Origin: Aporrectodea caliginosa | Lineage: Eukaryota; Annelida; Clitellata; Crassiclitellata; Lumbricidae | DNA length: 64,000 nt | NCBI GenBank assembly: GCA_020284085.1 | Contig: JACEVL010000144.1 | Coordinates: 820,001-884,000, forward strand | Direction of reading: 5' to 3' | In this document: positions 52,950 to 63,519 of the stretch, piece after piece | How the letters are laid out: every line of letters starts with the position of its first letter | Position numbering within the stretch: position 1 is the first letter of the stretch | Program-made: the position numbers and the translations under genes | The notes under the pieces: model-generated | Told to the model about the DNA's origin: nothing | The model's database searches: none | Seen by the model: only the letters and a program-made list of their open reading frames with translations

Positions 52950-53830
52950 TATTATTATTATAGCAATAATAATAATAACAATAATAATCATTATTAATCA
53001 TTATTAATAATGTCGATATATATATACGTATTATAAATAAAAAAAATTGTAATAATCATAGTTGAAAAACGATTTTTTCGTTTTTTTTTTTTTCCCAAGA
53101 ACTGTCCTTTTCGTTTTCTATTTTCGTCATCGTTTTTTTCGTTTTTTATGTAACTTTATTTATATATTTACTGCATGTTATTATTTGTTTAATTTTATTT
53201 TTGTCTGATGTCCCTTACGTGGTCTCCGTAGTCTACCTACAAGGATTCAGCTATAACCCAATTTACGTCACTACTTAATGTCATCATTTGAGAAATAAAA
53301 AGCACAGTTCAATAAAAATAAAAAAATTTAAAAGTTATCAGAATTTCTAAGTTGTCCAAATGCGAAATGTTGTCTCTGTACACAGTAATCTCCGGTTCAC
53401 TAATAAATTACTCCATATCAATTCGATATATTATAAGTAAAGATTGTAAATAGGCCTACAATTTTTAATAATTTAGGCTACACTCTATACTTACAAAGTT
53501 TAGTTCTTAAATTGTGTTAGTTTTTGTCAACATGTTTACAATTTAAATTCGAAAAGATTTCGATGTTTTTAATTTCTCCATTTCTTATAAAACCAAACTT
53601 ATAAAAATAAAATAATTTTTGTATATTAATTTTTCTTATTTTTTACTAATGAAGTTGTGTTATTTTTTTCTGAATAAATTTAAATTGTGTGAACAAGGTT
53701 TTTAATTTTAAATACAGAACAATGTGTAACAAAGTCACATTATTTTTTCCGTTTTTTATCGTTTTAAAAGGGGTTTTTTAAAGCGACGTTTTCTTTTCGT
53801 TTTTATTTCGTTTTTATCGTTTTAACAACT
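52950..53830. repeat. ~875-bp direct repeat, copy A
   Basis: AT-rich unit almost identical to 59041-59913. It starts in ATTATTATTATAGCAATAAT and ends in TTTTAACAACT. Inside, from 53057, is a core whose ends are inverted copies: CATAGTTG-AAAAACGAT at left and ATCGTTTTAACAACT at right. T-runs punctuated by CG (TTTTCGTTTT) mark both ends. Left of it is (TAA)n, right of it GAT/TAA sequence. No ORF. It could be a non-autonomous element or part of a larger duplicated unit. Confidence 0.75.
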
Positions 53831-53882
53831 GATGATAATAATAATTAAATGTACAGAAGAACATAGCATGTTCTAACTCCGT

Positions 53883-54477
<595 letters not shown>

Positions 54478-57477
54478 ATGAGCGTCTCAGTCCACCGGAC
54501 TTCGCGCTCCTCAATCTGTATCAATCCCTCACAGAAGGACAAAGGGATTTGCAGTGTCTGTCATGTGTCCAGATTACTACACATGAAGGATGGTAATGTC
54601 CACCAACACGGCCCCAGGTCGAAACCATGCTTAGGCTCCAACAAGCCGCCGTTGTCACACCTACCGCTCACAAATAGCCAATTGTCTGCAAGAGATACAG
54701 CAACTAGGCCTACAACTACGAGCTGCAGTGAACAGCGGTGTGATGAAACAGCCGCAACGAGCGATATTGACCAGCGATTGCCGGACATTGACAGGAGGGA
54801 GCAAATAAAACATCCATCACTTCAACATAATCTACTTAGACATATACCGAAGGGTGCCAGATCGAGTACTGCACTGCTTTTAGCAGATGTTATCAACCGC
54901 CTCATATCGGATCCGACTCAGCTAGACAATTGGAAATGTCTCCTGAGTTTCGGAGCTACTATTCTAGAGCAACCCAGACACGGGGGCAGACGCCACAACC
55001 TAACATCTACCATTAAGAAACGCACATCAGAATTTTTCAACAACTGGCACACCAAAGCCGAAGAGATTTTTGATCCGGACCAACCCGCTCGTTCAATTAG
55101 CAAAAGGAAGACGCTCAGTAGCGACCAATCCATCGCAGCGGCGGTCACGGCTAAACTAGAGGACGGAAGCATCAAGGCGGCCGCAAAAATACTGTGTTCG
55201 GGAGAGGTGCCGGCCCAAGTCTGCCAGCAAACGTACGCTGAACTGCGTTCGAAACACCCCTCTCCTCCACCGGACAGTCCTCCGATTCCAGCTCCGCCTG
55301 ACACTCAACCAATCCAAATCACGGAGACGGAAATCCGGAATCTTATCCGCACTTTTCCAGCAGGCTCTGCGGGCGGTCCGGACGGACTTCGCCCACAGCA
55401 CGTCCTGGAGCTGATCAACTCGCCAGATGCTGGTCCCGCTCTTGTTTTAGCCATCACTGCCTTTGTCAACTTGCTACTGAAAGGCACCTGCCACGAGACA
55501 TTGCGACCACTGCTATTCGGCGGCACTCTATTCGCCCTACGCAAGAAATCGGGTGGCCTGCGCCCAATTGTAATCGGCTACTTCTGGCGCAGGTTGACAT
55601 CTAAGGGTGCAAACGCCTACGCTGTACCAAGGTTAATAGCGTACCTTTCGCCACGACAAGTAGGAGTGGGGACACCGGGTGGAGTGGAAGCAGCAGTCCA
55701 TGCCACACGTCGTTTCCTGGAAACTATGGACAAAGACTGCATTCTCGTGAAACTAGACATCTCCAACGCTTTTAACAGTCTTTGTCGAGCTCGTATGATG
55801 TCCGCAATCAATGAATTAATTCCAGAAATTGCACCATACTGTTATCTGTCTTACGCGGAGGAATCTCAGTTGAAATTTGGTACCTACAGCATACAGTCCG
55901 GAGTTGGCCCACAACAGGGAGATCCATTGGGCCCTTTGCTATTCTGCTTGCCATTGCAACCGACACTCCTCAAACTATCTTCACCCTTAGCCTTCGGCTA
56001 CCTCGATGACATCTCTCTGGGTGGACTGACGGCTGGAGTAGCGGAAGACATTGAGACCCTAGAAGAGGAGTGCGCAGGTCTGGGCCTGACTTTCAACAGA
56101 GAGAAATGCGAACTAATAGCTAAAGACTCTCAACTGACCAACCACAGATCTTTCAGACATTTTGGATACACCGATCCAGACACTGCAACACTGCTGGGAG
56201 CACCGTTGTCCACGGGCGCGGCCTTGAAACAAGCCCTAGGATCACGAGCGGAGGAGCTAGACAGAGCTCTGGCTAGATTAACCATAATAGCACGTCAGGA
56301 GGCCCTGCTGATTCTTAGACACTCGCTGGGCACTCCCAAATTAATCCACACTCTGAGATGCGCACCATGCGCGAATCACCCAGGATTGGTAACATATGAT
56401 CAAATCCTGAGGAAGGGCCTTCAGAACATCCTAAATATAGACTTTACAGACATGCAATGGCAACAATCTACCTTACCCATTGGGTTAGGCGGACTGGGCA
56501 TTCGAAGGGCGTCATCGCTGGCACTTCCCGCTTTTCTAGCATCAGCCGCGGGCACCTCCGAGCTCCAGTCAAACATCTTATGCGTACTGGACAGTCAACC
56601 GGATTTGCATTACACGAACCTATCCACGCACTGGCAGACAATAACTGGGTTGTCGTTGACGGAATACTTCCCAGCAAATATACAAGCCAAATGGGACAAC
56701 CCGATTCTTCTAAGAGAGCATTCGGAACTACTCCTTTCCACCACAGAGCTGAGCGAACAGGCGCGCCTGAAAGCCGTGTCCTTCCAGCACGCCAGCGATT
56801 GGCTGCATTCTCTGCCAATTACATCCTGCGGCCTCAGGCTCAGCGATGAGGCCATCAGAGTGGCGGTTGGCCTTCGTCTGGGGGCCAACATATGCCAACC
56901 TCACGTCTGCACATGCGGCGCACTGGTTACCGCTAGAGGAACACACGGCCTCTCTTGCTCTCTGGGATTTGGTCGAGTAGCCAGACACGCCGCCATCAAC
57001 GACCTGATCCATCGCAATCTTATAAAAGCCGGTTTCCCAGCGGTAAAGGAGCCACGGGGCATGCTGCGATCGGATGGTAAGAGACCGGACGGCACCACGC
57101 TTATACCATGGAGAGCGGGCCGAAACCTCGTGTGGGATGCAACGGTGGTCGACACGCTAGCGCCTTCCTACCTGCAGGCAACGGCCGTGACAGCAGGAGC
57201 AGCAGCTGAAATAGCTGACAACAGAAAAAATCAAAAATACCAGACCCTTCTTGACACACATGACTTCATTCCGCTGGCTCTGGAAACTTTAGGTCCAATT
57301 AACTTAAGAGGCCTTGACTTAATCACAGTGATGGGCCGTCATCTGACAAAGGCGACGGACGACGTCAGAGAGACGACCTTCCTCTTCCAAAGACTGTCGT
57401 TGACAATTCAGCGCTTTAACGCTGTGGCCTTCACCGGTTCTTTTGTTGACCCTATGCCCGAGATGGAAGAGGGATAG
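54478..57477 (+). CDS. Retroelement polyprotein: reverse transcriptase with C-terminal restriction-like endonuclease
   Basis: Intact 999-residue ORF; an in-frame TGA at 54445 makes ATG 54478 the first Met. N-terminus has a zinc-finger pattern (C25, C28, H44, C51, with HGPRSKPC). RT palm: GGPDGLRPQHVL near 299, motif A KLDISNAFNSL (D426), motif B SGVGPQQGDPLGPLL (474-488), motif C FGYLDDIS (D510, D511), then GLTFNREKCEL. C-terminus: knuckle CTCG...HGLSC (C811, C813, H823, C827), RHAAIND, then GKRPDGTTLIPW (D871) and LVWDATVVD (D887), a PD-(D/E)xK-like arrangement. RT, then knuckle, then REL nuclease is the order of R2/R4/NeSL-type non-LTR elements, which copy RNA onto nicked target DNA. It lies between (TAA)n tracts. 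Clade is inferred; related invertebrate proteins are usually left uncharacterised. Confidence 0.85.
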   Translation: MSVSVHRTSRSSICINPSQKDKGICSVCHVSRLLHMKDGNVHQHGPRSKPCLGSNKPPLSHLPLTNSQLSARDTATRPTTTSCSEQRCDETAATSDIDQRLPDIDRREQIKHPSLQHNLLRHIPKGARSSTALLLADVINRLISDPTQLDNWKCLLSFGATILEQPRHGGRRHNLTSTIKKRTSEFFNNWHTKAEEIFDPDQPARSISKRKTLSSDQSIAAAVTAKLEDGSIKAAAKILCSGEVPAQVCQQTYAELRSKHPSPPPDSPPIPAPPDTQPIQITETEIRNLIRTFPAGSAGGPDGLRPQHVLELINSPDAGPALVLAITAFVNLLLKGTCHETLRPLLFGGTLFALRKKSGGLRPIVIGYFWRRLTSKGANAYAVPRLIAYLSPRQVGVGTPGGVEAAVHATRRFLETMDKDCILVKLDISNAFNSLCRARMMSAINELIPEIAPYCYLSYAEESQLKFGTYSIQSGVGPQQGDPLGPLLFCLPLQPTLLKLSSPLAFGYLDDISLGGLTAGVAEDIETLEEECAGLGLTFNREKCELIAKDSQLTNHRSFRHFGYTDPDTATLLGAPLSTGAALKQALGSRAEELDRALARLTIIARQEALLILRHSLGTPKLIHTLRCAPCANHPGLVTYDQILRKGLQNILNIDFTDMQWQQSTLPIGLGGLGIRRASSLALPAFLASAAGTSELQSNILCVLDSQPDLHYTNLSTHWQTITGLSLTEYFPANIQAKWDNPILLREHSELLLSTTELSEQARLKAVSFQHASDWLHSLPITSCGLRLSDEAIRVAVGLRLGANICQPHVCTCGALVTARGTHGLSCSLGFGRVARHAAINDLIHRNLIKAGFPAVKEPRGMLRSDGKRPDGTTLIPWRAGRNLVWDATVVDTLAPSYLQATAVTAGAAAEIADNRKNQKYQTLLDTHDFIPLALETLGPINLRGLDLITVMGRHLTKATDDVRETTFLFQRLSLTIQRFNAVAFTGSFVDPMPEMEEG

Positions 57478-57503
57478 CCCTTCCAGTTACACTAGTTTTT
57501 GAT

Positions 57504-57670
<167 letters not shown>

Positions 57671-57689
57671 GTCCTGGGCTGTCTGTAGG

Positions 57690-58858
57690 CACAGGCTGCA
57701 CTGATAGTGCTGCGCTCATGCTTTGGGGCGGCGAAACTTATATATCTACTTCGAGCAGCACAGTGTTGGGGTCATCCCCTACTTGAGAAAATGGACGCCC
57801 AGATGCGAAATGGCCTAGAAAAGATCCTTAACATCGAGCTAAGCGACATGCAGTGGAAACAGGCCACGCTTCCAATCAGAGACGGCGGACTCGGGATCAG
57901 ACAGGTTTCGATGCTGGCAACTTCAGCTTATCTAGCGTCAGCTGCATCGACCAGGTCGCTCGTTGGGGCCGTACTCGAGGTGGACGAGTGAGCGACGCAT
58001 ACATGGAAGAAATCATGGAAGCCCGCAAACCAACGATGCCGGGCGGAGTGGAACCAGCCTTGACTAGCCAGAAGGTTTGGGACAGAGCTCTCATAGACAT
58101 CGACAAGGCGGAAGTGTGGGCTTTCAACAGCGACCCACTCAACCGGGCGAGGCTGGGCGCAGTGACATCGCCCCACGCTGAAGATAGGCTCTCGACCGTC
58201 CCGGTAGCCTCTTGCGGGTTGGGCCTTAGCAATGAAGCCGTTCGGGTGGCGATTGGCCTCCGCCTGGGGCTCGACCTCTGTGCGCCTCATAAATGCCAGT
58301 GCGGTGAGATCGCAGATCCAGGAGGACATCATGGACTGGTCTGCAGGCGATCTACAGGGAGAGCGGCCCGCCACTTTGCCGTAAACGACATTATCTGGAG
58401 AGCCCTCATGAAAGCTGGCATCCCAAGCACGAAGGAGCTTCCGGGCCTGATCCGATGTGATGGCAAGAGACCAGATGGGGCCACACTGGTCCCTTGGGGA
58501 GGGGCAAGTACGTCGCTTGGGACGCAACATCCATCCACACCTGCGCTGCCTCGTACATCCATCTGACGTCGGCAATGCCTGGGGAGCAGCCGAACATGCC
58601 GCAGACAGGAAGCGTGCCAAATATTCATCCCTCCCCGCCACCCACGAGTTCGTACCCGTGGCCGTCGAGTCGCTAGGCCCCGTCAACCGGGAGGGCCGCG
58701 AGTTCTTGATGGAATTGGGGCGCAGAATGACAGCCGTTTCAGGCGACCCTCTGGAGACCGTGCACCTGTTCCAGCGTTTGTCCATATGCACTCAGAGATT
58801 TAATGCCGTAGCCTTCAGGGGCACTTTCGCACAATGCACCGGGGACGAGGACCACTAA
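57690..58858 (+). pseudogene. Decayed, 5'-truncated relative of the RT/REL-endonuclease element
   Basis: Matches residues from about 611 to the end of the intact element, but in pieces: 57707-57991 (frame with LLRAAQCWGHPLLEKMDAQM and MQWKQATLPI), 57990-58500 (VASCGLGLSNEAVRVAIGLR, CQCG...HHGLVC, CDGKRPDGATLVPW), a short piece with GKYVAWDATSIHTCAASY around 58498-58580, then 58580-58858 (FVPVAVESLGP, LFQRLSICTQRFNAVAF). At least three frameshifts separate these. It diverges clearly from the intact copy, so it is another lineage, not a tandem duplicate. The whole N-terminus and RT palm are missing. Flanked by (TAA)n on both sides. Confidence 0.8.
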
Positions 58859-58942
58859 CTCCAGATAGCACACCTTCGGACAGTTTCTAAGTCCCTGAGA
58901 GATCATGTATACCTCGAAACACAAAAAATAAAAATAAAATAA

Positions 58943-58944
58943 AA

Positions 58945-59019
<75 letters not shown>

Positions 59020-59038
59020 CATAATAATAATAATAATT
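58943..59038. repeat. (TAA)n tract at 3' side of the pseudogene
   Basis: Preceded by an A-rich AAAAAATAAAAATAAAAT stretch that may be the element's own tail. Confidence 0.95.
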
Positions 59039-59040
59039 AG

Positions 59041-59913
59041 TATTATTATTATAGCAATAATAATAATAACAATAATAATCATTATGAATCATTATTAATA
59101 ATGTCGATATATTATAAATAAAAATTGTAATAACCATAGTTGGAAAAACGATTTTGTTTGTTTTTTATTTTTTTCCCAAGAGCTGTCGTTCTTTTCGTTT
59201 TCTATTTTCGTCACGTTTTTTCGTTTTTGTTTTTATGTAACTTTATTTATATATTTACTGCATGTTATTATTTGTTTAATTTTATTTTTGTCTGATGTCC
59301 CTTACGTGGTCTCCGTAGTCTACCTACAAGGATTCAGCTATAGCCTAATTTACGTCACTACTTACTGTCATCATTTGAGAAATAAAAAGCACAGTTCAAT
59401 AAAAATAAAATTTTTAAAAGTTATTTGAATTTCTAAGTTGTCCAAATGCGAAATGTTGTCTCTGTACACAGTAATCTCCGGTTCACTAATAAATTACTCC
59501 ATATCAATTCGATATATTATAAGTAAAGATTGTAAATAGGCCTACAATTTTTAATAATTTAGGCTACACTCTATACTTACAAAGTTTAGTTCTTAAATTG
59601 TGTTAGATTTTGTCAACATGTTTACAATTTAAATTCGAAAAGATTTCGATGTTTTTAATTTCTCCATTTCTTATAAAACCAAACTGATAAAAATAAAATA
59701 ATTTTTGTATATTAATTTTTCTTATTTTTTACTAATGAAGTTGTGTTATTTTCTGAATAAATTTAAATTGTGTGAACAAGGTTTTTAATATTAAACACAG
59801 AACAATGTGTAACAAAGTCACATTATTTTTTCCGTTTTTTATCGTTTTATCCGGGGTTTTTTAAACGACGTTTTCTTTCGTTTTTTATTTCGTTTTTTAT
59901 CGTTTTAACAACT
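59041..59913. repeat. ~875-bp direct repeat, copy B
   Basis: Second copy of the 52950-53830 repeat, same orientation, differing by scattered substitutions and small indels. Its inverted ends are better kept: CATAGTTGGAAAAACGAT at 59135 and ATCGTTTTAACAACTATG ending at 59916 match at 16 of 18 positions. It is bordered on the left by (TAA)n and on the right by (ATG)n then (TAA)n. Confidence 0.75.
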
Positions 59914-60121
<208 letters not shown>

Positions 60122-60702
60122 TCAAAACGAAATAATTATAGTACCTTTTTGGTTCGTGCTGGTTGCTTCTTTATTTTGCGATGGTCCCTTGAAGGTTTGA
60201 TCAACAAAACGGAATGATCTAGAATCTAGGTTCGTGCTACTCGATTCTTGATCTTGCGCTGGACCCTTGAAGGTTCGATCAACAAAACGAAACGTAGAAC
60301 CTTTTTGGTTCGTGCTGGTTGATTCTTTATTTTGCGATGGCTTCTTGAAGGTTCGATCAACAAAACGGAATGATCTAGAATCTAGGTTCGTGCTACTCGA
60401 TTCTTGATCTTGCGCTGGACCCTTGAAGGTTCGACCAACAAAACGGAGGGATCTAGGATCTAGGTTCGTGCTACTCGATTCTAGATCTTGCGCTGGACCC
60501 TTAAAGGTTCGATCATCAAAACGAAACGCAGAATCTTTTTGGTTCGTGCTGGTTGATTCTTTATTTTGCGATGGTTCCTTGAAGGTTTGATCAACAAAAC
60601 GGAAGACAGAAGCTTTTTGATTGATGCTGGCCTCATCTTGATTTTGCGCTGGACTCTTGAAGGCTTGATCAGCAAAACATGCAGTCTCCTTCGGACACGA
60701 GA
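60122..60702 (-). CDS. Tandem-repeat exon (26-residue repeats), probable TRIM C-terminus
   Basis: A strong acceptor (TCCTTCGTGCTTTCAG) opens a 193-codon frame made of seven repeats of about 26 residues. Consensus core is FRFVDRTFKGPAQ, followed by a Ser/Thr-Asn-rich linker. Two subtypes mix: PSQNKESTSTNQK and PAQDQESSSTNLD. Repeat 1 is degenerate (CFADQAFKSPAQN). The frame ends after repeat 7 at tandem TGA codons, caused by a 4-base length change; an eighth unit follows out of frame. The repeat family is not recognised. No internal stop in ~580 bp of repeated DNA suggests it has been under coding selection. Confidence 0.65.
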
Positions 60703-63504
60703 CTGAAAGCACGAAGGATAATGTGAAATATTTTTGATAAATTCAATGACAGAAACGTTATTTTTATATACTGTTATGTAATGCTATGCCTTGCTACATA
60801 TTAGACAACTGATACACACATTAATAGTTTTCTATAACTCACTTCTACAAATGTTTTTCATCATCAATCAATCAATCAATCAATCAAAATGTTTATTTTG
60901 CAACCAACTAAACAAAAATCATCAAGTTTACATATAAATTTGAACATGGCTACAAAAAAGGAGGCCCTAAAGGGATGAAGAATCCCGCTAAGTAGGGACA
61001 CCAATTACAGATTAGGGGTCGTCCATTAATTATGTCAACAAAATAGGGGGAGTGGCTTTGGAAAAGTTTGACAGTTGTTGACAGAGGGAAGGGGGGTTCG
61101 GTGCAAGTTGACGTCAACAAATTTGTTTCCCCAATGAATCCCAAAAAGGTAGCGAAAGAGTAAATGTCTAAAAAAAGGTCATCTAAAAAAGTCATCGGAG
61201 TTCAAATCTCCAAATAAAGGTCATTGAGAAAAAAATGTAAGTCTGGCTACGCTTCTGGTAAGGGAGGGGTTCTGGGATTGTTGACATAATTTTTTTGGGG
61301 GTCCGTCAATGTTTGACAGTTGTTGACAAAGGGGAGGGGGTCAAAAAGGCCTAAAATTTGTTGACATAAATAATGGACGACCCCTTACATTAGAAAATTA
61401 ATGGTGGCCTTTAAAAAGATTATCATTGAAAATATACTTGCAGTGACCAAGTGAAAGTTAAAGCAAAACAAAACAGAAAAGAAACTAAATGAACCCAAAA
61501 CAGAAAAACAAGGAAAGGAACGCGAAACTGAAACAGTTGCTAATAATAATAATAATAATCTTTTCTTTATTAAGCGCCTGACAAACGCACTGCGCTGTAC
61601 ATTTACAAATGATATGCAATTAAATCTTAACTACTAACAGAACAGACAGCCTGCAATACACTGTTGAGTCAATATACAATATAAAACAACAATACTTAAC
61701 TACCATAGGCCTGCTACCATGCACAAAAACGGGCGAAAGGTCAGCCAAGGTCGTTTATAATACATTACATTGTATAAGGTAGGTGCTTAATTTCTGTTTG
61801 AATACCCAGATGCTGGAGGATAAGATTTTTTCCCAGATCGCTACTCCAATTGAAGAGACGTGTAGGCCTATTCGTGCGGGCATAGGTGCGGCGATAAGAG
61901 CTAGAGTTTCTAGTAAAATACGGATGGACCTGAGATGAGAGTTGAAAGTAATGTTTGTAAATATAAGGCAGAAGGTTTCGGTCAAAACGATACATAAATT
62001 CCCCATACCATTTATCATATTGTCCGTAAGACGATTATTATACTTTTCATCTAAAATATGAAATAATAATTATGCAGCCCTGTAATATCACCTGTAGTCT
62101 AATCATTATAATCTCATATCTCATTACGTCTTCCTATATGTTGTCATCCTTTCATCAAAAGGGATTCTGTGTAAAGTAAACCTTCTGAAATAGGGGGACT
62201 GAATCGCTTCGAAAATTTAGATATAGGCTTTTGAAACTGTTGTAAATGAACAACGTGGTTGTTCCATACCTCACGTCAATCTAACCAGCAATAGGATTTC
62301 ATCGGTATGAGACCGAAACTGAGCTAAGACAATTGAACGGACTAGAATCCGTGAAATGCTGCTTACCCAAAATCCCTTTCTGAAATCTTACAATCCGATC
62401 GGTGGACTTGTTGACTCTTAATTCACCAACGACATTGTGATGCTTCGTAAGAATTGCAAGGTTTGCCGAATGGAATGAGATTTGATCGCAGTAAAAATCA
62501 TCCACGCCACAGTTTACGGGTTGGTTTTCCAGATCATTTGCTCTCGTGTGCATTTGATTGGCAGCTCGACATATATCAACAGGTGATCCTCTAGCCAGAA
62601 GTTCATTGCAATATCTCTGATAGCTGTCGATCATTACTTTGAATCTGTTGACATCCTGTTTTGTTATCTCAAAGCACTTAAGATTTCGATCTCTGATTAC
62701 TTTCAACTTCTGAATCGACATTTCCATGTGCTGATCAATTAATTCCTTTAGTTCAGCTCCTGCTCTGCGAATATTTTCTTCTGTTTTTAGGATTTCATTG
62801 TGAAATTCTGTTTTAAATTTCTCCAGCTTCTGAAAGGCATCTTCATACTCTGAACGCCTGTTAAACACTTTTCCAAGGTCAACTTTAAGTTGTTCTGCAA
62901 ATTGTCCAGCAGCTTTATCAACGTTCGAACACCTGTGAGACTGGTGACTCTCAACACAACAAATTAAACAGATGGCGACGTTGTCTTCATAGCAGTACAT
63001 CTTAATGAGCTCCTTGGGATGATGTTCACAGTAACTGTCGCGAAAGTTCAATTCTTTGACGTTTAGTTGACTTCCAAGCTCAACAACATGATGATTCTGA
63101 CATTGTTTGATTCTGCTATGCGACTTATTGCACCGATCACAAAGCTTCTGTTCACAGTCAATGCAAAACTTCTTAGCAACCGCTGTGTCTTCGGAGCAGA
63201 GCTCACAGACTTCTTCTTTTGCTGGGGCCGTAGCTAATTTTCCAATCTCCACTATCTTACCAATAAAGAAATTGTTCGGTAAATTAGAGAAACCTTCTTG
63301 CGGAATAACAAATTCATTCCTGCATAATGGACAAGCCATCTTCTCTCCAGGATTCTTATCCTCTCCATACTTTTCCAGGCAGTGCAAGCAGAAAGTGTGA
63401 ACACATGGGAGAAATTTTGGACTTGTGAATATCTCGGCACAAATGGAACATTCTGTCACGTCAGAAAGCTTTTCATGGAATTCTGTTCCTGGAGCCCGGG
63501 CCAT
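60122..63504 (-). CDS. TRIM-type RING/B-box/coiled-coil E3 ligase with tandem-repeat tail
   Basis: Predicted ubiquitin E3 ligase of the TRIM family. Exon 63504-62367 encodes RING, B-box 1, B-box 2 and coiled coil (379 codons). Exon 60702-60122 adds seven ~26-residue repeats, giving about 572 residues. Donor TTTTGG/GTAAGC leaves one G; acceptor GTGCTTTCAG/TC supplies two bases, making Val in frame (…QKGIL-V-SCPKE…). There is no PRY/SPRY, NHL or filamin domain. Without splicing the first exon would stop at 62299. The ~1.66-kb intron holds a LINE tail, a SINE and a Harbinger-like MITE. The join is inferred from strand, spacing and phase; the TRIM call itself is secure. Confidence 0.7.
60860..61010 (-). 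repeat. Short interspersed repeat tail with (CAAT)n
   Basis: (TCAA)n/(CAAT)n followed by a block ending GGGACACCAATTACAG. It looks like the 3' end of a SINE or LINE in reverse orientation. No coding sequence. Confidence 0.4.
61015..61384. mobile_element. Harbinger-like MITE in TRIM intron
   Basis: Long terminal inverted repeats: GGGGTCGTCCATTAATTATG at left and its complement CATAAATAATGGACGACCCC at right, flanked by TTA on both sides (61012-61014, 61385-61387). 370 bp, no ORF. TTA target duplication plus such ends fits PIF/Harbinger or ISL2EU-type non-autonomous elements. Confidence 0.75.
61540..61680 (-). mobile_element. SINE-A fragment, reverse
   Basis: Carries the 3' body seen at 12300-12570 (GCGCCTGACAAACGCACTGC on this strand) next to a short (TAA)n tail. 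The tRNA-like head is missing. Confidence 0.7.
61765..62000 (-). mobile_element. LINE reverse-transcriptase C-terminal fragment
   Basis: Reverse-strand peptide with HPYFTRNSSSYRRTYART matches the conserved H-x-Y-x-T-R region near the C-terminus of CR1/L2-type LINE polyproteins. Short and frameshifted. Confidence 0.55.
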
Positions 63505-63519
63505 AGTTTTTCTGAACAT
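62299..63519 (-). CDS. TRIM exon: RING, B-box 1, B-box 2, coiled coil
   Basis: From Met 63504 (MARAPGTEF): RING C3HC4 with C19, C22, C34, H36, C39, C42, C58, C61; B-box 1 with C100, C103, C114, C117, C122, C125, H129 and a later His; B-box 2 with C159, H162, C171, D174, C179, C182, H187, H190; then about 110 residues of charged coiled coil. The RING recruits E2 enzymes and the coiled coil dimerises TRIMs. A further in-frame Met lies at 63519, but an acceptor-like TATGTTCAG ends at 63512, so the 63504 Met is preferred. Coding probably ends at donor 62367; the read-through frame runs to 62299. Resembles TRIM56/TRIM45-like invertebrate TRIMs. Confidence 0.9.
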   Translation of the reverse strand: MFRKTMARAPGTEFHEKLSDVTECSICAEIFTSPKFLPCVHTFCLHCLEKYGEDKNPGEKMACPLCRNEFVIPQEGFSNLPNNFFIGKIVEIGKLATAPAKEEVCELCSEDTAVAKKFCIDCEQKLCDRCNKSHSRIKQCQNHHVVELGSQLNVKELNFRDSYCEHHPKELIKMYCYEDNVAICLICCVESHQSHRCSNVDKAAGQFAEQLKVDLGKVFNRRSEYEDAFQKLEKFKTEFHNEILKTEENIRRAGAELKELIDQHMEMSIQKLKVIRDRNLKCFEITKQDVNRFKVMIDSYQRYCNELLARGSPVDICRAANQMHTRANDLENQPVNCGVDDFYCDQISFHSANLAILTKHHNVVGELRVNKSTDRIVRFQKGILGKQHFTDSSPFNCLSSVSVSYR

